A model generated the notes under the pieces. The model was not told the DNA's origin. It saw only the letters and a list, made by a program, of their open reading frames with translations, and ran no database searches. Below are positions 36,901 through 44,020 of a DNA stretch of 64,000 nt, one piece after another (position 1 is the stretch's first letter; each line of letters begins with the position of its first letter). The position numbers and the translations under genes were made by a program. The DNA comes from Oasisia sp. SBJ-2009 (taxonomy: Eukaryota > Annelida > Polychaeta > Sabellida > Siboglinidae), in assembly GCA_964017155.1 (NCBI GenBank), contig OZ024856.1, positions 46,246,610 to 46,310,609 of the forward strand. The letters are read 5' to 3'.

Positions 36901-38727
36901 ACAATGGATTAATTTTCAAACGGTTAGGAAAAACCTTACCTTTGTTGTTTCCCCACTAGATGGCGCCTCATCCTGCTGTATGCCGCTGTCGTTGCTGGCG
37001 AAGGAGAATCGGTTATCCTGCACGTCCGTGCACATGCACTGTGCATGCACCCACGTCACCTGTTGCGACGTCACCGTCACCTCGACGGGAGAGTCACCGT
37101 CTGAGATGACACTGTGGTATGACTTCTGTTGTCCGTCCTGCGACAGCAGAGTCCGTTTCTCCGTGTACGTGTGTGACGTCTTGCCGCCACCAGTCCGTTC
37201 CTCTCCCCCTTCCGTGTGCAATGAGACTGTGTTTGGGGTCTTATTCCGCCGGGGTTGGATGAACATGTGCAGTGGTCCCGCCATCCGTACGCTGCCGTCC
37301 GTGTGTGGGGCGGTCTGCTTCAGCTCTCTGCTTCCGGCAGCTTTGGTCACATTCGCACTAAGATTCTCACTTGGTTTACTACCACTTTCAGATTCATCTT
37401 GCTCCTTCTGTTTGTGGCAATCAACAGTGTGAGTATCCGTCTGCTGAGCATCTCCATTACTGTCTGATTTCTGACTATTATCCTGACTATTATCCTGGTC
37501 ACATTGACTCGAGTCACCAACAGTTTGATGGGCCCTATCACTATCAACACCTTGCGGTTGAGTCCTTTCGTCGTCTTCTTTCTTAGTCTCTGTTCCAACT
37601 GGTTTCCATGTGATGATTTCACTCAGCTGCACAGTTTGAACAATCACCCGTTGCCCTGCACTACCACTGTCTGTGTGTGGCTCATTTGTAGGTGTCTGAG
37701 GCTGGCGCTTTCTAAACAGAGGCTGAAGAGATGACGAACGCTGACCGCTGACCAAATCTGGTGACTTTCTCAATGTCCCTGGATTACTAACCGCCATCCT
37801 CCCTGTAGCTCTGGCAAGGTCCGCTTTTCTCCTCTCCTGATATAAACACGTTTTTCTGTTCTTCGACGGAAGACATTTCACAGTTGGTCCCTTTTCAGAA
37901 TCCTGTTGATACCTGGACGATCTCGTTTTCTCCTTTATAAGTTTCTCGATTTCGACCTCCATTTCCGGAGAAATCTGTCGTCGACTGACATCAGGCGATG
38001 TCGCGTCATCCTCTCCAGTGTCGCCCTCTTTTGGGCTGGGCGGCACTGAGGAGCAAATGTCTTCGTCTTCCGTGCCGAACATCGCAAGTGGAGGCGTGGA
38101 GCTGACGCTAGGCGAGAGAGACATGCTCCGGTAGTGCCTCACTTTCACCTCGGGACTTGCGGCGTTGTTGTTGTTATTGCACCAGGCGGCGTGCTCTTCC
38201 ATCTGGGTGAGGCGACTGCGCCGCGATCGAGTGTCACCACTGGCGCCATCTGGTGGCTGGTCGGGTGCGGATGATTTGCGACGACGCCGCAGCGAGAAGA
38301 TTCGCTGCATGAGACCAACATTGGTCGGGCTGCTGTCACCGCGGGACGTCTTTCGCAGGGATTGGCGTCGATGACAATCTATCCAATCCGTTCGCAGCGT
38401 CTTCAAAATTTCCTTGTCGCCTTCAGACGGCGACCGTGCATGGCACACGTTCGTGTGGCGCACATCGTCATTACCCACAATGCCCTTGATGGTACCCGAC
38501 TTGGACCTGGACAAAGGCGGGTTCGGTTTCAGATGGAGGATCTCCATGAGGGACGAGCGAGCGTTCCTCAGCTTACGTGGCCTCTGTGGGGAGGAGTCAT
38601 TAGAGCGACCCTCTCGCTCCTTCCTTGCCTGACTCATCATGGCTGTCACCGCGGTGGTGTCAGAGATCTGTTGAAGAACCACAGACGACCAGGGGCTGGA
38701 TGCCATCATCCAAGTGGCTCTCTCGTC
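10880..38727 (-). CDS. ARHGEF4-like: Asef/SPATA13/collybistin-family RhoGEF (SH3-DH-PH), 14 exons
   Basis: Rho/Cdc42-type guanine exchange factors of this family load GTP onto Rho GTPases to control actin and adhesion. In vertebrates the SH3-side region autoinhibits the DH domain and is relieved by partners such as APC. Fourteen exons join phase-perfectly to 3957 bases (1318 codons plus stop). Layout from the first codon of exon 1: disordered Ser/Arg/Lys-rich region 1-810; SH3 about 817-868 ([22 protein letters not shown]); DH about 905-1100, with AERDYVKHL and the family-diagnostic [14 protein letters not shown] about 1115-1235 with the invariant helix Trp at 1220; basic tail ending [10 protein letters not shown]. 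The true start may lie in an exon upstream of 38727. Otherwise Met7 or Met8 would start the protein. Orthology to one vertebrate paralogue (ARHGEF4, SPATA13 or ARHGEF9) cannot be decided here. Confidence 0.9.
11105..11165. repeat. TG/CG-rich microsatellite
   Basis: An interrupted (TG)n tract with CG steps (gcgtgcgtgtgtgcg), in the RhoGEF intron just upstream of exon 14. Confidence 0.8.
11325..11400 (-). mobile_element. Possible LINE 3' tail with ATTG-type repeats
   Basis: On the minus strand the sequence reads gcatttttcacttgacaat, then AATGATTGATTGATTTGC. This resembles the short 3' UTR and (ATTG)n-like tail of CR1/L2-type LINEs. No coding part is attached. Confidence 0.3.
11755..12408 (+). 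mobile_element. Composite SINE: plus-strand SINE split by a minus-strand SINE, tail reiterated
   Basis: The head has an A-box-like tggcttaggggtagac and a B box cgggtttgagtcc (about 11798-11810), followed by the shared central domain (ttgttccagtccactcg, gtgtacctggctatagac). After gaggactgga (about 12008) unrelated sequence intervenes. That sequence ends at about 12338 in an inverted tRNA-like head. The tail of the first SINE then resumes (ctactgcgctatataag). The tail unit tataagaacttgc(g/a)c is repeated three times. Confidence 0.7.
12030..12338 (-). mobile_element. Nested tRNA-derived SINE of a second family
   Basis: Read on the minus strand it starts aggggcagtggtcgcgtggt, with an A-box-like tggtcgcgtggtagag and a B-box-like ggttcaatcc (12287-12278), then about 250 bp of unrelated body. 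It interrupts the host SINE near its 3' end, so it inserted later. Confidence 0.6.
12492..12731 (-). CDS. ARHGEF4-like: RhoGEF exon 13: PH domain end
   Basis: 240 bases, phase 1 to phase 1, acceptor ttgtcaacag and donor gtgaga. It encodes [20 protein letters not shown], the PH C-terminal helix [16 protein letters not shown] with the invariant Trp, and [15 protein letters not shown], equivalent to the post-PH helix of collybistin. Confidence 0.94.
12895..13150. repeat. TA-rich microsatellites with a short repeat-like segment between
   Basis: (TA)n at 12899-12920 and 13068-13150 bracket a GC-richer piece (cggggctcgaaattccactt, 12921-13060). That piece has the look of an old interspersed repeat. 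All of it is RhoGEF intron. Confidence 0.75.
13376..13460 (-). CDS. ARHGEF4-like: RhoGEF exon 12: PH domain middle
   Basis: 85 bases, phase 0 to phase 1, acceptor cttccacacag and donor gtaggt. It encodes [20 protein letters not shown] and VCPIMDGK, aligning with the RRDMLYYKGRLDMDEMELVD segment of collybistin. It was too short to show as an ORF and was found from splice sites and homology. Confidence 0.93.
13706..14034 (+). mobile_element. Full-length tRNA-derived SINE
   Basis: The head agcgcagtggctcaggggta contains an A-box-like motif. The B box ggttcgaatcc at 13760-13770 is a perfect Pol III match. The central domain, the 3' segment (gtaaagcgctttgaatgag) and the tail (ctgcgctatgtaagaacttg, then poly-T-like) follow. 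This is the least decayed copy in the window. It is antisense to the RhoGEF and ends about seven bases inside the intron after exon 11. Confidence 0.85.
14042..14170 (-). CDS. ARHGEF4-like: RhoGEF exon 11: PH domain start
   Basis: 43 codons, phase 0, acceptor ttgtgtttcag and donor gtatgt. It encodes [20 protein letters not shown], then [16 protein letters not shown], the first PH beta strands. A SINE ends only a few bases into the downstream intron. Confidence 0.95.
14824..15110 (+). mobile_element. Decayed LINE 3' coding fragment
   Basis: Broken plus-strand frames retain WAGHVGRM and a downstream Gly/Arg-rich stretch, as in C-termini of endonuclease-reverse-transcriptase LINEs. Several stops and shifts interrupt it. 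It lies in the RhoGEF intron between exons 10 and 11. Confidence 0.4.
15150..15466. mobile_element. Foldback MITE with about 92-bp inverted repeats
   Basis: 15150-15241 is almost the reverse complement of 15374-15466 (for example gacgtttcgatctgtcagct against agctgacggatcgaaacgtc). About 130 bp lie between the arms. No coding capacity. A 12-base direct repeat, aacaactaataa, is found just outside both sides (about 15136 and 15499) and might be a target duplication or coincidence. Confidence 0.75.
15520..15905 (+). pseudogene. LINE (RTE-like) ORF 3' end
   Basis: The open frame 15556-15882 encodes [44 protein letters not shown] and [15 protein letters not shown]. This is the standard C-terminal signature of many non-LTR retrotransposon reverse transcriptases (LRWxGHVxRM, GRPxxRW, DRxxWR). 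The 5' reverse-transcriptase and endonuclease parts are missing. The frame is uninterrupted, so insertion was fairly recent. It is antisense to the RhoGEF, within an intron and adjacent to exon 10. Confidence 0.7.
15938..16195 (-). CDS. ARHGEF4-like: RhoGEF exon 10: DH domain conserved region 3
   Basis: 86 codons, phase 0, acceptor tgctccctgtag and donor gtgggg. It encodes [20 protein letters not shown] followed by [17 protein letters not shown], the catalytic CR3 helix, and [18 protein letters not shown], which leads into the DH-PH hinge. [12 protein letters not shown] instead of PVQRxxKYPLLL is characteristic of this RhoGEF subfamily. Confidence 0.95.
16743..16847 (-). CDS. ARHGEF4-like: RhoGEF exon 9: DH domain
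   Basis: 35 codons, phase 0, acceptor gttcttacag and donor gtaggc. It encodes [20 protein letters not shown] and [15 protein letters not shown], the YSxYCNNHP signature of the Asef/collybistin DH domain. Confidence 0.93.
16905..17312 (-). repeat. 41-bp minisatellite carrying the exon 8 splice donor
   Basis: Ten units of 41 bp. The last (17274-17312) is the authentic 3' edge of RhoGEF exon 8 and its gtgagt donor. The others lie in the downstream intron. Donor-like hexamers occur at about 16906, 16946, 16987, 17028, 17069, 17110, 17151, 17192 and 17233. They read gtgagt (most), gtaagt (two) or gtcagt (one) on the sense strand. Confidence 0.93.
17280..17459 (-). CDS. ARHGEF4-like: RhoGEF exon 8: DH domain, flanked by splice-site-derived tandem repeats
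   Basis: 60 codons, phase 0, acceptor tacatctccag and donor gtgagt. It encodes [40 protein letters not shown] and [12 protein letters not shown], matching the CR1-CR2 portion of collybistin/Asef DH. The last 31 bases plus the donor are repeated in tandem through the next intron, and the first bases plus the acceptor are repeated in the preceding intron (see the two repeat entries). Confidence 0.93.
17444..17615 (-). repeat. Decayed tandem copies of the exon 8 splice acceptor
   Basis: The acceptor edge at 17461 (catctccag then GGCTATGTTGAG) recurs near 17504 (catcttcag, GGCTATGTTAA), 17541 (tttctacag, AGCTGTGTTGAG) and 17596 (tttctacag, AGCTGTGTTGAT). Spacing is 37-55 bp. Confidence 0.7.
17840..18031 (-). 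CDS. ARHGEF4-like: RhoGEF exon 7: SH3-DH linker and DH start
   Basis: 64 codons, phase 0, acceptor gtctatttcag and donor gtaggt. The linker begins [19 protein letters not shown]. The DH domain then opens with [20 protein letters not shown] and VKHLHDVLE, the conserved region 1 helix whose Glu contacts switch I of the GTPase. Confidence 0.93.
18070..18364 (+). mobile_element. 295-bp TIR element, copy 1
   Basis: Ends agctttatgtagagac and ctgcataaagccct are inverted (core GCTTTATGCAG). The body contains several gacgggt motifs. It is homologous in opposite orientation to 35720-36007 and 39716-40459. Non-coding, intronic in the RhoGEF. Confidence 0.7.
19338..19523 (-). CDS. ARHGEF4-like: RhoGEF exon 6: SH3 domain
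   Basis: 62 codons, phase 0 at both ends, acceptor actgacttgtag and donor gtcagt. The SH3 core reads [33 protein letters not shown] and [11 protein letters not shown]. It closely tracks Asef (ALWDHVTMDDQELGFKAGDV from memory of the family) and contains the canonical ALYDY-like, WW and xxFP signatures. The SH3 of this family packs on the DH domain to autoinhibit it. Confidence 0.92.
20150..20262. repeat. 26-bp minisatellite at the exon 5 donor
   Basis: About five units alternate gacatcagcgacactgtg and gacattcagcgacaccgtg. It ends about six bases from the exon 5 donor, within the intron. Confidence 0.85.
20268..20425 (-). CDS. ARHGEF4-like: RhoGEF exon 5
   Basis: Acceptor cattcactag and donor gtgagt bound 158 bases, phase 1 to phase 0. 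It encodes [20 protein letters not shown], then [20 protein letters not shown] and [14 protein letters not shown] 26-bp minisatellite begins about six bases past the donor. The exon precedes the SH3 exon and may contribute to the autoinhibitory region (inference from position). Confidence 0.78.
21285..21765. repeat. About 50-bp minisatellite
   Basis: Roughly ten units are built on cactgctgatccgtggatcc and cactcataccagatcc. Period is 50 bp, with 47-bp variants in the right half. Intronic. Confidence 0.9.
22384..23890. repeat. 44-bp minisatellite, about 34 units
   Basis: The unit runs attgtatccaatgttgtcct then tgcgtcacactcagactgta. About 24 near-identical copies (22397-23450) are followed by increasingly diverged ones to about 23890. 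Because 44 is not a multiple of three, and the unit has no stop in any plus frame, all three plus frames are open for hundreds of codons. These are not genes. Intronic in the RhoGEF. Confidence 0.95.
24380..24536 (-). CDS. ARHGEF4-like: RhoGEF exon 4 (read in a non-obvious frame)
   Basis: Acceptor gttacctgtag and donor gtgagg bound 157 bases, phase 0 to phase 1. The frame dictated by both neighbours is open and reads [20 protein letters not shown], then [20 protein letters not shown] and [11 protein letters not shown]. Another frame is also open and gives a longer reading frame, but it cannot be joined to exon 5 without hitting a stop. The phase-consistent reading is preferred. Confidence 0.75.
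25063..25196 (-). CDS. ARHGEF4-like: RhoGEF exon 3
   Basis: Acceptor tgttccccag and donor gtgagt bound 134 bases, phase 1 to phase 0. The product includes [20 protein letters not shown], followed by [18 protein letters not shown], which looks like short helices. Only this frame is open. Its function is not recognised. Confidence 0.75.
25848..26028 (-). CDS. ARHGEF4-like: RhoGEF exon 2
   Basis: Acceptor gcatctacag and donor gtaggg bound 181 bases, phase 0 to phase 1. The exon encodes [19 protein letters not shown]...[12 protein letters not shown]...ERSTSDL. It contains RSxS-type basophilic phosphosite context but no known domain. It joins the big exon across a 10.9-kb intron, with phase as the main support, plus coding-like composition on the correct strand. 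Confidence 0.72.
28214..28286. repeat. Short tandem repeat (about 12 bp)
   Basis: Six units of tgtctg(tg/ca)tat. The frame through it looks Cys-rich but is simply repeat-derived. Confidence 0.8.
30003..30255. repeat. Candidate interspersed repeat
   Basis: The segment is unusually GC-rich for the intron and bounded by similar ends (agcgggtgcc...ggcccccac and ggaccctgttggcccccac). It contains a C11-type tract at about 30157. I see only one copy in the window, so family status is unproven. Confidence 0.35.
31130..31275 (-). pseudogene. LINE C-terminal relic
   Basis: Minus-strand frame 31095-31316 contains [18 protein letters not shown], close to the [14 protein letters not shown] motif at the end of RTE/CR1-type reverse transcriptases. 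It is short and isolated. Confidence 0.45.
31285..31847. repeat. 31-bp minisatellite, about 18 units
   Basis: Unit ttctccccgtacacagggct then atatcccattg, period 31 bp, with C/T and A/G variants. All plus frames stay open through it, giving spurious 195-246-codon frames. Confidence 0.95.
31950..33410. repeat. 25-bp minisatellite, over 50 units
   Basis: Unit acctttacacttcaccccct then ggcag, period 25 bp (three units = 75 bp = 25 codons). Irregular copies lie before 32340. The 425-codon frame 32273-33550 is a repeat artefact. Confidence 0.95.
34006..34100. repeat. 95-bp perfect palindrome
   Basis: 47-bp arms (34006-34052 and 34054-34100) are exact reverse complements around a single A at 34053. 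The left arm begins aattcattattagttatttc and ends acaacatata. AT-rich, non-coding. Confidence 0.95.
35720..36007 (-). mobile_element. 288-bp TIR element, copy 2
   Basis: Ends agggctttatgcaggg and tctctgcataaagct. The whole length matches 18070-18364 in inverse orientation, including the run of acccgtccac motifs. Probably a non-autonomous DNA transposon. Confidence 0.75.
36437..36895. repeat. Pentanucleotide array (TATTG)n then (TATCG)n
   Basis: Long runs of TATTG with a few ATTCATAAT interruptions (36437-36732) switch abruptly to about 32 pure TATCG units (36733-36894). The array lies in the RhoGEF intron and ends 45 bp from the donor of the giant exon. Tyr/Cys/Ile and Ser/Tyr/Arg frames across it are not genes. 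Confidence 0.97.
36940..38727 (-). CDS. ARHGEF4-like: RhoGEF exon 1 of this window: giant disordered N-terminal exon (596 codons)
   Basis: The exon is open for 1788 bases between acceptor tttgctgtag and donor gtaagg, phase 0 at both ends. The protein is low in hydrophobics and rich in Ser, Arg, Lys, Gln and Asp. It has basic clusters ([13 protein letters not shown]), proline-directed Ser sites ([21 protein letters not shown]) and a predicted helix around [20 protein letters not shown]. No folded domain is recognisable. Tandem Met at codons 7-8 offers a possible start if the upstream part is 5' UTR. An in-frame TAG just before the exon is part of the acceptor. Confidence 0.8.
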
Positions 38728-39715
38728 CTACAGCAAAGTATGCAAAGTTTACAACACTGTTTATCTTGTGAACTGAGGGCAATACTGGGGGCATTGCCCC
38801 CAACGGTTTAATTTAGATACAGAACTTCCGATTTGCATCCCACATCCTGCCTAATCAGCTTGTAATGGGCCCTTATCCAAATTATCCATGCCACAGCTTA
38901 TAATGAACTAGCAGCTTAATTACAATTTAGAATACGTTTTGTGTGTGAACACTCTGTTAAGTGAAAATGTATCATTGAAAAACACAAATGTGTAAGAATA
39001 ATATATAGACAATCAGAATCTGTATCTTTGGTGATGGCCATGTGGCCTCTAACACAATACACCATCTTCAATTGTGCATTTGTTCTATAATCAGCTGTGT
39101 TTTCTCTACAAAGGTTTTTCCATGCTGTAATTTGTAAAGCGATCACTAAAGTGGCATTTTTATTTAAAACATGGCATATTAGCAATCAAATAATAGAACG
39201 CAACATGAAACTAATATATTGTTTCTACATTTTTTAAACATTGATATTGGTCACATATCACAAAAAGAAAGCTAAACACATTATAAACAGTTGACAAAGT
39301 AGTTCTCTACCGGGTACTTCGAAATTCCAAGAGCCATGATCATAAATAAACTACTGCCACTTGTTAACTGCAGTGGCTTAATTGCATATCTTACATTTAT
39401 CTCCATTCACTTACTATCTTGAAGCGGAACATCCTATACATGTCATTTTGAGTTCTTTCAATACCCAAACATAACCTCTGAGTTTGAGTGTACCTCTCCA
39501 AATCATATCCGAGTTTGAGTGTACCTCTCCAAATCATATCCAAATAACCATACCTCAAGTGTCAAATTGGACTTCAATGAATGTACAACGTGATAATATA
39601 CTCTATTACACCAAGTTGCATAATAAAAATCCAACACATTATATGCAGTCAACAAACTTCAACACAATGTAAGTATTACACTGTGCAAATGGGATATGTT
39701 AGATTGCTAGATTCC

Positions 39716-40459
39716 AGGTCTTTATGCAGGATAATTTTTTTGCCAGTCCAAAATGTTGTGGCAGACACTAGACATGTGCATGTTAACTCACATACAAGTC
39801 AGTCAAGATGTGTATTATAACCTGAAATAAACTACAAACATGTGTCACACCCTTTTCAAGCCATAATTGGCAATATAATAATAAGTAAGTAAAAGCTTTA
39901 TTTCGTGATGGTAACCAAGTCACGTGGTATATCGTGATTTTCAATGGGCCATCATCTTACATGCATACATACATCATATACATACATACAATAAAGCTTT
40001 AGATAAAATATATAGTTCACAACAATATAAACATAACCGCAGTAGCAATAAATAGATAAAAATAAATAAACTGTAATTATAAACAAATATATATTATTCA
40101 AATATTATTAAATATAAAATATTAGAATAATTATAAAAAATTACATTAATAAATCATTTAACATTATTTAAAAGAAAATGTATTGATTATAATAAAAAAC
40201 GTTTATATAAAATAGATCGATGGCACTGTTGTATTAAAAAAAAATTATAATAATAATAATAATAATTTACCATTTCATTTGTTTACAATATTCTGTGTGA
40301 CATTGTTTCGTACTCTATTAAAATTAAATATAAAGTATAAATAATACCTTTTACCATCCTAATTTTTTCACTTGTCCAACCATCAACTGACATTTCTACA
40401 CATCCAAAACAGGTTTTACCCGTCCAAATGACGGGTGGAGGAGTCTCTACATAAAACTC
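39716..40459 (-). mobile_element. TIR element, copy 3, interrupted by an AT-rich insertion
   Basis: The left half (aggtctttatgcagg to about 39877) and the right half (about 40360-40459, with acccgtccaaatgacgggtg and tctctacataaaact) match copies 1 and 2. About 480 bp of AT-rich sequence separate them. The insertion starts near taagtaagtaaaagctttat and has no coding capacity. Confidence 0.65.
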
Positions 40460-42929
40460 TGCTGGACTCATAGTCATGAGTCTGTCTATGGCTATGACAA
40501 TTGTGGTTATCTCACATTGTAAGTATCTTATGAAAGACCCACTGAAAGTATAGCCATTAGACGCTTCTAGAGAAAGACTAAAAATACAGTCGTTGGCATC
40601 TTATAGCTGGTGCTGTAAACAATCCCACACAAGGACGTGGACTCACAGAGTCAGTGGTGGAGATCTACAAAATACCACACATGGGCATTGAGATCGTTGT
40701 GATTTCTATGATAAAAGAGTAAACACCACGAGTGTATTGTCTAGACAGACACAGGGGTTATATAAGACCTCATGTTATTATATTCCAGCCTCATACTGTG
40801 CCAACTAATAACACAGAGTGCCATTTATTTTTTATTTTAACAGCCAAACATTTGTCAAACCCCAAAGGCATTTCTAGTTTATGACTGCGTTGCCATTGAC
40901 AATCAACAATGCAGCAACTGTTTAACTCAAATTATGACTGTGATTTTGCTGATACACATCTTTCAAACACACAATCTTGAAGGCTGGAATGTGACTGTCT
41001 ACATACCGTGTGTTATGATTGACCATCAGAAGACTGGGTTGGCATTGTCTCTCAGGAACAACAATCAAAGCCCACCAAACAACAGTCGTCTCTCTGAATT
41101 CTACCAATCTTTTCTCGTTGCCATCTGCGAATGAAACAATGGAAAACTAAATATAAACATCAGGTTATTCATGTATAATATATATAAACATCATCTTCTT
41201 CATATGACACACAAATAAAAAACACTACATTTATTTAACTACAGCAATCAAATGCGTTTAATAGCTTCAAAAGAAACTTTAGGTAGAAGTGAATAACTAG
41301 AGCTTTGGTATGAAAAGAAAACCAGCAAAACAAGCCACAGTCTACTGCTGTATATGAGTGATACCAACAATTAGAGGAACAAACAGAACAGACAAAAGGA
41401 AACTAACACTCATAAAACAGTGTTTGCCTCAATTGCAAAATGTATAATTATCAGTAATTTTAATTCACTATAACTATAGTAGCATATTCATATAATAAAT
41501 GTGCGAACGCTGCAGAAAAGTTCTTATTTAATATAATCATACACAGACCACAACAACCAACACTAATCGTTATCTTTATCAAAGTTCATGCAACTAAGCT
41601 GAAAATGTGATAACACAATTAAACTGATACCTCAGGGTTGAGGCGGAGCATTTCACTAACTTCAAAACAGCTAACACGACATATTTCCTCTCATGGTGTA
41701 ACTACTGGGTATATTTAATCTATTACCAGAGGGACAACTACATCTAAGATCTTTCCCAGGGCATTTAAGGGCACTCTGTGTCCAGCATTTGGAGCAGCCA
41801 TATAACAAAGTTAACACACAGTTGAAAGGAACCCTTTGGCTTGATAAACATGATATTTAAAACAAACCCCGGAACCTACACCTAGGAAATTTGTTGAATA
41901 AGCATCGGAAAGTACTACGTCACTGGGTACAACATTTCTAGACCCCTCCACACCCACCAGTTTCAATTGTTTTTACACCTAGATGCCTTATACTATGCAT
42001 TATTTCACCAAATAATAACAAACTATTATTATGATTACAGGTAATCGGTGCATGAAATGGGCACTTTGTGTACCCTCACTCCCACTATTCTGGTATTTAG
42101 TCATTATGACATTACTTCTGCTGCAACTCCTCCATGGCCATACAAATTTAATGTGCACCATAATTTGGGGAAAATATCATCAGTTTTTTATTTGGATAAC
42201 GAAAACGTTCTGCGAGATCCGTACATAATTTTGTTGTTTATGAAAACACGCAGCAAGCTGCTGAACGGTCCCTGTAGATGCAGGGACAAGCATCAGGTCA
42301 TGTACTGGACATTTCATGGAAACCTACGGTTCATTCAGCAAGCCGCCTAATAATGGTGTTATCTTCTTCAACATGAAAGGCCCAGTGGTTGTTTTATTAC
42401 TAGTGGCCACTGACCAATACTAAGAGCCACGTACAAGCTAAGCTGGGCTGTGTGAGAGTGACTTGACTGTCTTCTCTGAATGACACTCACTGCAATTATG
42501 GATACAGTTACGGTTTGATTTAAATCTCGACACATTTTAGTTAACTCGTTATACCACCAATTTCAGAGTCATCAGTGAGTCATTTACTGTATTAATGTTG
42601 ATAACATTACTGTTGTGAGGCTAGCTGCTAGCAACTCCTGTTTAGATGGATTAGTTATAAAGATATAGTGCTATATGCACATTGTCTTAATCTAATTGAT
42701 GTTGCCTGGTATAGTTGATGTTGTGTGGCTTTTTGTACTTACAGATCTTATTGTTTTTATTATTGTATTATTTTCAACACACTGTATTTAATTGATCAAA
42801 AATGTATTTGTAAATTTTAACAACATTTCTACGTAAAATGTATGATACCTGGTATGTTTGATATTGATAGTGTGTGGTTTTCATACAAGTATTGCCCTTA
42901 TTAATATTGTTGTTATTATTATATTGTTT

Positions 42930-42931
<2 letters not shown>

Positions 42932-42988
<57 letters not shown>

Positions 42989-43010
42989 TATATATGTATA
43001 TATATATGTA

Positions 43011-43052
<42 letters not shown>

Positions 43053-43061
43053 ATATATGTT
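42932..43061. repeat. (TA)n microsatellite
   Basis: About 65 TA dinucleotides with a few G/C interruptions. It is flanked by otherwise ordinary AT-rich sequence. Confidence 0.95.
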
Positions 43062-43234
43062 TCAGTTAACAGTCCGGGTTTTGTGGACCTGTTGGTCACA
43101 GTTTGAGTCTGAATAAATATAATACAACACATTTGTAATAACAACAACATGCTCAAAAATACCATCTCCAACAATACTCAACTATAAATTATATAAGTGC
43201 TGCTGATGTCAGACAAAGCGTAGGAGTGAATTGC

Positions 43235-43345
43235 CATTGCAGGGGGTAGACCAACTAGGACGGGAATGATTGGGGTAGACCAAATAGGGTGGAATGACCC
43301 GGGTAGACCAACCGGGGTTGGAATGACTGGGTAGACCACTGTGGT
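43235..43345. repeat. 28-bp minisatellite, four units
   Basis: ggtagaccaa recurs at 27-29-bp spacing with ggaatga between. It lies about 330 bp upstream of the exon candidate at 43674. Confidence 0.8.
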
Positions 43346-43673
43346 AGACGGATTAAGGACACCTCCGCACTGAGGACACCACCACTGCAGCCACACCACA
43401 CGTGGGTGTGTGTAAATAGCCCCCAGGGCGGCCAGGCTGTGCTGCCCACAGGTGCCCTGTCAATCTCAAATAAACCCAGACAGCTGCTACTGCAGTTAAT
43501 TACAGGACATACAAATACACTGCTTCATCTCTATCAGTGTTAATTAGCAGTGGCACAACATCAATTTAAAATAAAAACCAGTCATAAGTAATTATTAATT
43601 AACGTTAAAATTATTCCTATCACAGGGGTTTGTTGAACCCGATGTATGTTGTGTGTTTTCGTGTGGTTCGCAG

Positions 43674-43810
43674 ACGTGATGCAATCTTGTCCCGGGGTGA
43701 GGTCAAAGGTGAAGACAGTGTCCTCACTGACCCAGGACAAGGACCAGCTGAAGCAGCTGAGTAAGCAGCAGACAGACCCATCAGTCCATGGAGACTGCTG
43801 CATGATGTAA
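43674..43810 (+). CDS. Unassigned exon candidate (coiled-coil-like, possible C-terminus)
   Basis: A strong acceptor (tttcgtgtggttcgcag) is followed by a frame with GC-ending codons like the RhoGEF exons: VMQSCPGVRSKVKTVSSLTQ then DKDQLKQL. It either splices at gtaagc (43761), giving an 87-base internal exon, or reads on to TAA at 43808-43810 with the ending SVHGDCCMM. The Lys/Gln/Leu-rich part looks helical. I do not recognise the protein and found no partner exon with certainty. Confidence 0.4.
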
Positions 43811-44020
43811 CACTGTATAGATCACTCTCACACAGCCATGTACTCCAGTGATGCTAAAGTGATACTCTCAGCACAGAGTGCCTCTCAAACTATCTATAGC
43901 TTCATCTCACGAGCTGTTGATGCTGTTTGATGCAGTATAGCAGAACTTCCGCTCCAATAATAGTATTAATAGGGAAACCACAGTTGACTGGTAACATCAT
44001 TGTTGAGTTGTTGACATAGG

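Larger units (their letters stand above)
26029..36939 (-). other. Large RhoGEF intron (10.9 kb)
   Basis: The intron lies between the giant N-terminal exon and exon 2. It holds a GC-rich interspersed-repeat-like segment (30003-30255), a LINE relic (31130-31275), 31-bp and 25-bp minisatellites, a perfect palindrome near 34053, one TIR element (35720-36007) and a pentanucleotide array. Additional small exons were looked for and not found. Phases of the flanking exons already match. Confidence 0.7.
38728..43673. other. Mostly non-coding; upstream of the known RhoGEF exons
   Basis: AT-rich. Contains a 33-bp tandem duplication (39483-39546), the interrupted TIR element 39716-40459 and a (TA)n array at 42932-43060. 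The acceptor at 38727 implies that a 5' exon of the RhoGEF lies here or further right, unless transcription starts just upstream. None was identified. Confidence 0.5.

Noticed and set aside
36437..36912. Tyr/Cys/Ile and Ser/Tyr/Arg repeat proteins
   Set aside because: Pure pentanucleotide repeat (TATTG/TATCG), intronic in the RhoGEF.
36980..37432. 150-codon plus-strand frame opposite the giant RhoGEF exon
   Set aside because: It is an antisense shadow. The minus strand is open for 1788 bases with matching splice sites and phase.
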